From Bordetella parapertussis (GTDB taxonomy: Bacteria; Pseudomonadota; Gammaproteobacteria; Burkholderiales; Burkholderiaceae_C), in the NCBI GenBank assembly GCA_945870575.1, contig CAMBSK010000047.1, forward strand, positions 1 through 13,217: a DNA stretch of 13,217 bases, in the 5' to 3' direction. The notes below the pieces were generated by a model, which was given only the letters and a program-made list of their open reading frames with translations, was not told where the DNA came from and searched no databases. How positions within the stretch are numbered: the stretch's first letter is position 1; each line of letters opens with the position of its first letter. The translations under genes and the position numbers were made by a program. Positions 7,961 to 13,217 of this stretch are shown here, one piece after another.

Positions 7961-8777
7961 AACAAAAACCACCGAAGTCATTGGCATTGCCAGCGGCAAA
8001 GGCGGCGTGGGTAAAACCACGGTGTCTATCAACCTAGCAGTGGCACTGGCGCAGCGCGGTCACGACGTGATGTTGTTCGACGGCGACCTCGGCCTGGCCA
8101 ATGCACAAATTGCCTTGGGCGCACGCGCCGAATACAACCTCAGCCATTTCCTGGCTGGCCAAAAAACGTTGGAAGAAATTGTCATCAAAACACGCCAGGG
8201 CATACAACTGATACCCGGTGCCTCAGGCATGCAGGAACTGGCGGCCTTGAGCCAGATTCAAGCGGCCAGCATTGTGCAGTCGTTCAGCAACCTGGGCAAG
8301 CATGTGGATTACCTGATCGTCGATGTGGCCGCCGGTATTGCACCCTCGGTGCTGGCGTTTCTGGCTGCTTGTCACCGCCGTTTTGTGGTGGTGCAGGACG
8401 ATCCTTCATCGATTGCCGACGCCTACGGCACCATCAAAGTGATGTCGCAGGAAATGCATTTGGATGAAATTTATTTACTGCCCAATTTGGTCGACACGCA
8501 AACCCAAGGCTGGAAACTCTACCAGCGTCTGAATGATGTGTGCGTGAGATTTTTGAATGAATCCGTGCATTACCTGACCGCCATCGAGCGCGATGAAATG
8601 GTGTTGGCAGCACTCAAGAAATACCAGTCCGTCATGGAACTGGCCCCGGGTACCGCGGCAGCGCGTGACTTTCGCCGTCTGGCGGAGTTGTGCACGCAGT
8701 TACGGACTATTGACCAGCCTTCGGGCGGTTTGCAATTTTTCATGGAGCGGTTGCTGAAAAGCAGCTCGAATCAATGA
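7953..8777 (+). CDS. flhG: Flagellum number regulator FlhG/FleN (MinD-like ATPase)
   Basis: This 274-aa MinD/ParA-type ATPase limits the number of flagella, acting with FlhF and, in FleN systems, binding the activator FleQ to damp sigma-54 flagellar transcription. It shows the deviant Walker A KGGVGKT (16-22), the DGDLGLAN motif (43-50), LIPGASGMQELA, and VDVAAGI (Walker B region). A C-terminal amphipathic stretch (GLQFFMERLL) resembles the membrane-targeting helix of MinD-like proteins. With this start the protein begins almost directly at the ATPase fold, so the N-terminal DQAxxLR activating helix of some FlhG proteins is absent; from memory Pseudomonas FleN is similarly short. The ATG overlaps the flhF end (AGGGG seven nt upstream), and the stop overlaps the fliA start as ATGA. 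Confidence 0.95.
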   Translation: MSKTKTTEVIGIASGKGGVGKTTVSINLAVALAQRGHDVMLFDGDLGLANAQIALGARAEYNLSHFLAGQKTLEEIVIKTRQGIQLIPGASGMQELAALSQIQAASIVQSFSNLGKHVDYLIVDVAAGIAPSVLAFLAACHRRFVVVQDDPSSIADAYGTIKVMSQEMHLDEIYLLPNLVDTQTQGWKLYQRLNDVCVRFLNESVHYLTAIERDEMVLAALKKYQSVMELAPGTAAARDFRRLAELCTQLRTIDQPSGGLQFFMERLLKSSSNQ

Positions 8778-9529
8778 TGCGCACAATGTCACCAATGAAG
8801 ATGTACAGCCAGGCCCGACCGCAAGGCGAGGAACTGGTGCTGGCCCACCTCGGTCTGGTCAAACGCGTGGCCTTGCATTTGAAGGCGCGGGTTCCTGCTT
8901 ACATGGAACTCGACGAATTGATACAGGTCGGCATGATGGGACTGCTAGAGGCTTCGCGTGTGTTTGACGCCAGCAAAGGCGTGGACTTTGAAAACTTCGC
9001 CCACAGCCGGGTGCGCGGCGCCATGCTAGACGAGGTGCGGCGCTTGTCGTTTCTCCCGCGCTCGGCCGTTGCCTTTAATAAATCGCATAACGAAACCTTG
9101 CACGCACTGTCTTCTGAACTCGGACGGGCACCAACCCAGGCCGAGATTGCCGAGTACATGGGCAAGGATTTGGAAGACTTTCAAAAAGAACGCGGTAAGG
9201 CCAGACGCTTTGAAACTTATTCGCTTGAAGTTGTCACTGAAGAAGTGATGAGCATTGCCGACGATGCTTCGCACCAACCGGATGTGATGGTCGAAGAAGC
9301 CGAATTCATGGAAGCGGTGACAGACGCTATTGCTCAGCTGCCTGAGCGTGAGCAATTGGTCATGCAACTTTATTACGTCGAAGAACTGAATTTGAAAGAA
9401 ATCGGCGAAGTGCTGGAGGTCAGCGAATCACGCGTCAGCCAGATTCTTTCCTCAGTGGTGAAAAAATTACGCAGTACTTTGCAAGTAGGTGAGGAGCAGG
9501 TCAGCAAACCCGGAAGGAGGGTGGCATGA
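8774..9529 (+). CDS. fliA: RNA polymerase sigma factor FliA (sigma-28)
   Basis: This 251-aa sigma-70-family factor directs transcription of late flagellar genes and is held by the anti-sigma factor FlgM until the hook is finished. Sigma region 2 spans ~22-92 (LVKRVALHLKARVP, DELIQVGMMGLLEA, VRGAMLDEVRR), region 3 ~100-150 and region 4 ~185-235, with the helix-turn-helix LNLKEIGEVLEVSESRVSQIL. The residues after region 2 read LSFLPRS where many FliA have DWxPRS. The first ATG overlaps the flhG stop; in-frame ATGs at 8777, 8786, 8795 and 8801 are alternatives, and MYSQ at 8801 is a plausible true N-terminus. No clear SD is present, so translation probably depends on coupling. The stop overlaps the next gene. 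No flgM is seen in the window. Confidence 0.96.
   Translation: MMRTMSPMKMYSQARPQGEELVLAHLGLVKRVALHLKARVPAYMELDELIQVGMMGLLEASRVFDASKGVDFENFAHSRVRGAMLDEVRRLSFLPRSAVAFNKSHNETLHALSSELGRAPTQAEIAEYMGKDLEDFQKERGKARRFETYSLEVVTEEVMSIADDASHQPDVMVEEAEFMEAVTDAIAQLPEREQLVMQLYYVEELNLKEIGEVLEVSESRVSQILSSVVKKLRSTLQVGEEQVSKPGRRVA
9514..9520 (+). promoter_or_regulatory. Strong ribosome binding site for the gene at 9526
   Basis: AAGGAGG lies inside the 3' end of fliA, 5 nt before the ATG at 9526. It is among the best Shine-Dalgarno matches in the window and fixes the start of the unrecognised membrane protein. It indicates that this protein is made efficiently rather than being a chance frame. Confidence 0.8.
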
Positions 9530-10257
9530 ACAGCTTTTTCCAACTTTTTTTCGCCTGGGGCTTATTGCTGGTTTTTATTTTGGTGCTCTACATCATCGAT
9601 AAGGTGAATGTGATTTACCAAAGCTATGCCAAATCAGACATTCCGCAAACCTATAACGACGGTTTGTTTGGCGAGTTATCCGGCAAAAGTTTGTGGGACG
9701 CAATGAGCGGTATTCCTGTACCCGGCGTTGACGCTAAATTTGTCGGTAACCTTAAACCGCATTACGAACCCGTGCTGCGTCAGCATATTGAACAAGTGTT
9801 CATGGAAGGCTATGCGCACGGCAAGGCCGGTACCGCCGGTGTGCCGACCAACAACCGCATGATTCCTACCCCGCGCGGATCGCTCGAGTCGTGGTTGCCC
9901 ATGCACCATCTGGCAAGCATCTACCAGGCCGGCGTTGATTTCGCTGCACACAAAGCCGACGACGTTTTGCGCATACAGCAGTCACTCGACCAGGTGACCT
10001 CCATGATTTATGCGCGCATCGGTATAGGTTTGACAGAAGCTTATTCGGCCACCTTGTTGATTCATCCGGAGGGTGACGAAGACGAAGCGCAGTTACCGCC
10101 TGCCGAAGTGCCTGCGCTGCCGGTCGTTGAGGCTGCGCCCGCTGCCACCCCTGAGATCAATATGTTGCAACCCGATCTTTCCGGCTTGAATTCAGCCCCA
10201 CAGGCAGTGGGTATCACGCAAGCTTCTGAGCAGGAAGCCAGACCTGTTGCCGCATGA
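9526..10257 (+). CDS. Unrecognised single-pass membrane protein in the flagellar operon
   Basis: I do not recognise this 243-aa protein. It starts with a hydrophobic segment (~4-24, Phe/Leu/Ile/Val-rich) that looks like one membrane anchor or uncleaved signal. A mixed region follows (~25-180) with helical stretches such as PVLRQHIEQVFMEGYAHG and LRIQQSLDQVTSMIYAR, then an acidic, Pro/Ala-rich, probably disordered tail (~181-243). No catalytic motif is visible. Its ATG overlaps the fliA stop (ATGA) behind a very strong SD, so it is a genuine translationally coupled member of the flhA-flhF-flhG-fliA operon. That context suggests a role in polar flagellum placement, regulation or motor function. 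Membrane-anchored FlhF partners such as FipA (DUF2802) are functional parallels, but I see no DUF2802 likeness. Codon use looks like its neighbours. Confidence 0.85.
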   Translation: MNSFFQLFFAWGLLLVFILVLYIIDKVNVIYQSYAKSDIPQTYNDGLFGELSGKSLWDAMSGIPVPGVDAKFVGNLKPHYEPVLRQHIEQVFMEGYAHGKAGTAGVPTNNRMIPTPRGSLESWLPMHHLASIYQAGVDFAAHKADDVLRIQQSLDQVTSMIYARIGIGLTEAYSATLLIHPEGDEDEAQLPPAEVPALPVVEAAPAATPEINMLQPDLSGLNSAPQAVGITQASEQEARPVAA

Positions 10258-10284
10258 CTTTCATATGCAATTGCAGAATCATTC

Positions 10285-10311
10285 TCAAGTTCTAGCCCAT
10301 GACTCCGAATC
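10285..10311 (+). promoter_or_regulatory. Probable sigma-28 (FliA) promoter for fliS
   Basis: TCAAGTTC at 10285-10292, an 11-bp spacer, and TCCGAATC at 10304-10311 fit the sigma-28 pattern (TAAAGTTT or TCAAGTTT, N11, GCCGATAA), with the core CCGA of the -10 intact. Transcription would begin near 10318, ~30 nt before the fliS ATG. Its place directly in front of a late flagellar gene, just after fliA, supports it. The second half of the -10 is not a good match, so the call is moderate. Confidence 0.55.
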
Positions 10312-10348
10312 ATTCATTGTCAAACATTGAATCACAGGAGCAGAAGTC

Positions 10349-10771
10349 ATGAGAGCCAATCACCGAGCCATCGAATCCTACGGACAAGTCAAGGTCAGCA
10401 CCGGCGTGTCCAAGGCCAACAGTGTTGAGTTGATACAAATGCTGTTTGACGGTTTGATTGAGAGCATGTCTGCCGCCAAAGGCCATATTCAGCACAACAA
10501 TATCTCTGAAAAATCCAAAGCGATTGCTCGAGCAAGCCGTATCGTACTGGGCTTGCAAGGTGCGTTGGACTTTGAAAAAGGCGGCGAGTTGGCCAAAAAT
10601 TTGGATGAACTTTATAACTATGTGACACGTCGTTTATTACACGTTAATGCTAGAAATGATTTACAAGCTTTGGACGAAATCTACGGCTTGATGATTGAAA
10701 TTCGCAGTGCATGGGAGTCTGTGCCTGAGTTGATCCCACGCCAGCAGCAAGCGAGCATGGCAGTGAATTGA
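10349..10771 (+). CDS. fliS: Flagellin export chaperone FliS
   Basis: This 140-aa helical cytoplasmic protein is assigned to FliS, which binds the C-terminus of newly made flagellin, stops it polymerising in the cell and delivers it to FlhA. The family pattern is present throughout: YGQVKVSTGVSKANSVELI, then MLFDGLIESMSAAKGHI, ISEKSKAIARASRIVLGL, LDFEKGGELAKNLDELYNYV and the final conserved tryptophan in EIRSAWESVPE. Length is normal (~130-140 aa). AGGAG lies 8 nt before the ATG. The usual neighbours fliC and fliD are absent; instead fliS lies between the fliA operon and motA, with a sigma-28-like promoter in front, consistent with late expression. A second fliS with fliD elsewhere in the genome cannot be excluded. 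Confidence 0.92.
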   Translation: MRANHRAIESYGQVKVSTGVSKANSVELIQMLFDGLIESMSAAKGHIQHNNISEKSKAIARASRIVLGLQGALDFEKGGELAKNLDELYNYVTRRLLHVNARNDLQALDEIYGLMIEIRSAWESVPELIPRQQQASMAVN

Positions 10772-10827
10772 AAAGACGATGCATCGCGTTGGGTATTGTT
10801 TTTCAGTTACTCTAGCGATCAGTATTC

Positions 10828-10860
10828 AAGGCAATGGGGTCATGCGACCCCGTTTGCCTT
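10828..10860 (+). terminator. Strong hairpin between fliS and motA (possible terminator or leader structure)
   Basis: Left arm AAGGCAA-T-GGGGTC (10828-10841), loop ATGC, right arm GACCCC-GT-TTGCCTT (10846-10860) give about 13 base pairs with one small internal loop. It is placed after fliS and ends only ~7 nt before the motA Shine-Dalgarno (GGAG at 10867-10870). There is no U-run on either strand after the stem, so it is not a standard intrinsic terminator. It could partly terminate, protect a fliS 3' end, or shape motA translation. I found no clear promoter for motA in the 106-bp gap. Confidence 0.5.
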
Positions 10861-10877
10861 AACAGTGGAGTAAGAAA

Positions 10878-11738
10878 ATGGCAGCTATAGGTCTGGTAGT
10901 TTTGATGATCGCGGTGTTCGGCGTTTTCGTCGCGCACGGTGGCGATTTGACGCCGGTGATCAAGGCCGCCCCTTGGGAATTTGCACAAATTTTCGGTGCC
11001 GCACTTGCTGCGGCCATGATTGGCAACAGCAAAGCCGGTGTCGGTGCAGGTTTTGGTGCTGTGAGCAAGGTATTCAAAGGCCCCAAGTACCACAAGGAAG
11101 ATTACCTCTCGGTGATCTTGGTGGTGTCCAAGATATTGAAAACGCTCAAAGCCGAAGGCGCGGTGGCTTTGGAGCCACATATTGAAAATCCCGAGTCCAG
11201 CGCAATCTTTGCCGAATACCCACCGATCCTCCAAGACCACGCATTGCTAGACATGATTTGCGACACCATTCGTTTGATGGTGGTGTCATCAGGCAACTTG
11301 AGCCCCTATGCGGTGGAAGACGTGATGACGGCCTCTATCAAAAACCATCATCACCACGAAATGATGAACCAAGCCTTTTGGGCGGGCATGGAAGGCGCGT
11401 TGCCTGCGTTGGGCATTGTGGCTTGCGTGTTGGGTGTGGTAAAAACCATGGGCGCGATCGATCAACCCCCGCCTGTGCTCGGCGCCTTGATTGGCAGTGC
11501 CCTGGTGGGTACCTTCATGGGTGTGTTGCTGGCTTACGGTGTGGCGGGTCCTTTCGCTATTCGTATCGGACAGGTCATCGAAGAAGACACCGAAATTTTG
11601 AAATGCGTGCAGCAACTCATCGTTGCCAATTTGCATGGCCATCCCATGCCACTGGTGATTGAGGCTGCCAGGTCGGTGATCAATTCCCATAACAAACCCT
11701 CGTTTGGCGAAATTTTTGACGGCATGCGAGGCAAATAA
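10878..11738 (+). CDS. motA: Flagellar motor stator protein MotA
   Basis: This 286-aa inner-membrane protein, with MotB, forms the ion channel that drives rotation. Four membrane segments are visible: ~2-20, ~33-51, ~172-192 and ~200-222. The large cytoplasmic loop between segments 2 and 3 contacts FliG. Within it TLKAEGAVALEPHIENP aligns with the E. coli region holding Arg90 and Glu98; here they are Lys91 and Glu99. The prolines equivalent to E. coli Pro173 and Pro222 are present as Pro176 (LPALGIVA) and Pro225 (AGPFAIR). A run of four histidines (157-160) sits in the loop where E. coli has ETHESE. GGAG lies 7 nt before the ATG. It is 2 bp upstream of motB. By similarity it is of the proton-type MotA group rather than PomA. 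Confidence 0.95.
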   Translation: MAAIGLVVLMIAVFGVFVAHGGDLTPVIKAAPWEFAQIFGAALAAAMIGNSKAGVGAGFGAVSKVFKGPKYHKEDYLSVILVVSKILKTLKAEGAVALEPHIENPESSAIFAEYPPILQDHALLDMICDTIRLMVVSSGNLSPYAVEDVMTASIKNHHHHEMMNQAFWAGMEGALPALGIVACVLGVVKTMGAIDQPPPVLGALIGSALVGTFMGVLLAYGVAGPFAIRIGQVIEEDTEILKCVQQLIVANLHGHPMPLVIEAARSVINSHNKPSFGEIFDGMRGK

Positions 11739-11740
11739 AT

Positions 11741-12781
11741 ATGGCTGACGAACAAGCCAAGACTACCGACGCCGAGGACGCGGCTCCCGCCGACACGCCA
11801 CCCGAAACGCCGGAGCAAGCACCTGCGTCAGAAGCGCTCGCGCCGGTCATCATCATCAAGAAAATGCCCGATTCGCATGCCGGTGCCCACGGAGGTGCCT
11901 GGAAGATTGCGCTGGCCGACATGATGACCGCCATGATGGCGTTCTTTTTGTTGATGTGGTTGCTGGGTGCATCCAATGCCGACCAACGCAAAAGCATTGC
12001 CGACTATTTCAAACCCACCTCTCACAGTTTGACGCCAGTGGGTCAATTGGCTGGTTCTAATGGTGTGTTGGGTGGTCGCTCCATCATCGACCCGGATGCG
12101 TTTCCCTATGCGATGCGTCAAACCGGTTTGCTCGAACGTCTGACCCCCAAATCTGAAGGCGGCCCCAACCCTGACACCGAACCTGGCCCAGAAAATGAAA
12201 ACGAAGCCAAGGACCCAAGCGCTGGCGAAGGCAAAAGTGAAGGCGGCAACGACCCTGACAAGCTGACCCAGGCGCAGAAAAAAGAAATCGCTGAACAGCA
12301 GGACAAAGAAAACTTTGAAAAGCTGGAAAAAGACATCAAGGAAAAGCTGTCTGAGAACAAAAAGTTCGAACAGATTAAAGACCAGGTGTCGATCACGCGG
12401 GACAAAGAAGGTTTGCGCATAGAAATCATCGACAAAGCCGATTTCGCCATGTTCCCAAGCGCTGGTGTGGGAATGCAAGGCAAGGCAGCGGCGTTGATCA
12501 GTGAAGTCGCCGCGTCACTGGCTGACATGCCCAACAAGGTGGCGATACGTGGCCACACCGATGCCGTGCCTTACCAAAATCCGGAAGGCAAGAACAACTG
12601 GACTTTGTCGGCCGAACGCGCAGAGGTCACCCGACAGCTGTTACAGAAAAAAGGCATCAAGGAAGAACGCTTCACCCGCATCGAGGGCGTGGCTGACACC
12701 GATCCGTTCAACCCTAAAGACAAGTTCGATCCGCGCAACCGTCGCATGAGTATCACGGTGTTGAACCAGGATCCGAAATAA
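11741..12781 (+). CDS. motB: Flagellar motor stator protein MotB
   Basis: This 346-aa protein anchors the stator to peptidoglycan and carries the ion-binding aspartate. The order is: Pro/Ala/Glu-rich cytoplasmic N-terminus (1-50), one membrane segment (~54-76) with the conserved ALADMMTAMMAFFLLMWLL and the ion-binding Asp60, a plug/linker, and an OmpA-like peptidoglycan-binding domain (~215-342) with IRGHTDAVPY, NNWTLSAERAEVTRQLL and the final NRRMSI. The TAMMAFF context fits the proton-using MotB type. Between about 135 and 210 lies an unusually charged Glu/Lys/Asp-rich linker with coiled-coil character; the protein is ~40 aa longer than E. coli MotB (308). The start is 2 bp after the motA stop, so translation is coupled. 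It converges on the regulator gene with a 9-bp gap. Confidence 0.95.
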   Translation: MADEQAKTTDAEDAAPADTPPETPEQAPASEALAPVIIIKKMPDSHAGAHGGAWKIALADMMTAMMAFFLLMWLLGASNADQRKSIADYFKPTSHSLTPVGQLAGSNGVLGGRSIIDPDAFPYAMRQTGLLERLTPKSEGGPNPDTEPGPENENEAKDPSAGEGKSEGGNDPDKLTQAQKKEIAEQQDKENFEKLEKDIKEKLSENKKFEQIKDQVSITRDKEGLRIEIIDKADFAMFPSAGVGMQGKAAALISEVAASLADMPNKVAIRGHTDAVPYQNPEGKNNWTLSAERAEVTRQLLQKKGIKEERFTRIEGVADTDPFNPKDKFDPRNRRMSITVLNQDPK

Positions 12782-12790
12782 GCTTTTAGC

Positions 12791-13217
12791 TCAGGCGCTG
12801 CGCAACTCGTATTTGTTGATCTTCTCAATCAACGTGGTGCGTTGCAGGTTCAGCAGTTTGGCGGTGCGCGACACATTGCCCTGCGTGCGCTCCAGCGCTT
12901 GCTCGATGATGTTGCGTTCTATTTCCGCCAGACGGTCTTTGAGCGACATGCCTTCGACCGGTAAATGCGGCATGCCCTGCGCCAGCATGATGATGCTCTC
13001 GACTTCGTTGTCCTGCGGTTCGGGCTGATCCACGCTCAAGCCGCTGTCGTTTTGCATTTCAGCCAGCACTTCGGGCGGCATGGTCATTTCCTGCGCTTTT
13101 GCCGGGCCGCTGCGCTCCAGCAATTCGATTTGCAGCGGTATCAAGCCCTTGGGTAAGAGGTTGGAAGGGATGGCGCGCAAATCCAGCACCTGACCGGCGT
13201 ACAGCGTGCTGAAGCGG
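12791..13217 (-). CDS. Sigma-54-dependent Fis-family activator, FleQ/FlrA-like, C-terminal part (5' end outside window)
   Basis: The frame is open to the right edge, giving the last ~141 residues; the GTG at 13189 is internal. The visible part begins at the end of the AAA+ domain (RFSTLYAGQVLDLRAIPSNL), continues through an acidic linker (~30-90) and ends in a Fis-type DNA-binding domain: LKDRLAEIERNIIEQALE, then GNVSRTAKLLNLQRTTLIEKINKY. The RTTLIEKINKY ending matches FleQ/FlrA flagellar master activators more than NtrC-type regulators (where it is commonly RNTLRRKL or similar). The central domain with the GAFTGA loop and the N-terminal domain lie outside the window, so the identification rests on the C-terminus and the flagellar setting. 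It is the likely activator of the two sigma-54 promoters near 4220 and 4310. No room exists for a terminator between it and motB. Confidence 0.8.
   Translation of the reverse strand, partial: RFSTLYAGQVLDLRAIPSNLLPKGLIPLQIELLERSGPAKAQEMTMPPEVLAEMQNDSGLSVDQPEPQDNEVESIIMLAQGMPHLPVEGMSLKDRLAEIERNIIEQALERTQGNVSRTAKLLNLQRTTLIEKINKYELRSA

Noticed and set aside
10772..10827. Sigma-28 or sigma-54 promoter for motA
   Set aside because: I looked for CCGAT with an upstream TCAAG/TAAA and for TGGCAC-N5-TTGC and found no acceptable pair; motAB may be transcribed from the fliS promoter.
11828..12478. Minus-strand open frame (216 aa) opposite motB
   Set aside because: Antisense to a clear MotB; its Phe/Val-rich composition is the mirror of the Glu/Lys-rich linker.

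Overview
This window is a flagellar gene cluster from a Gram-negative bacterium of the Pseudomonadota, most likely a betaproteobacterium. The assignment is from memory of family sequences. The MiaB tail resembles betaproteobacterial MiaB closely. The flhA-flhF-flhG-fliA order and a FleQ/FlrA-type regulator are typical of bacteria with polar flagella. Coding density is high and base composition is even throughout, with no insertion sequence, CRISPR array, rRNA or tRNA seen. No gene-free stretch exceeds 300 bases.

Layout: the left edge holds the C-terminal part of miaB (tRNA modification) on the plus strand. It converges on a minus-strand block read fliK-fliL-fliM-fliN (hook-length control, stator-associated membrane protein, two switch/C-ring proteins). 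A 214-bp divergent intergenic region carries a canonical sigma-54 promoter facing flhA and a slightly degenerate one facing fliK. To the right, flhA (export gate), flhF and flhG (placement and number of flagella), fliA (sigma-28) and an unrecognised single-pass membrane protein form a tight plus-strand operon; the last four reading frames overlap one another by a few bases. A sigma-28-like promoter then precedes fliS (flagellin chaperone). After a 106-bp gap containing a strong hairpin come motA and motB (stator). The right edge holds the C-terminal part of a minus-strand sigma-54-dependent Fis-family activator resembling FleQ/FlrA, ending 9 bp from the motB stop.

The inferred hierarchy is: a FleQ-like activator plus sigma-54 switches on the divergent fliKLMN and flhA-flhF-flhG-fliA-orf operons, FliA is made, and sigma-28 then drives the late gene fliS and perhaps motAB. 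Most of this is known flagellar biology. The less ordinary points are the unknown membrane protein translationally coupled to fliA, a FlhF whose GTPase motifs depart from the family, the absence of fliOPQR-flhB from their usual places, and the fliS-motA hairpin. I see no evidence for a wholly new system.
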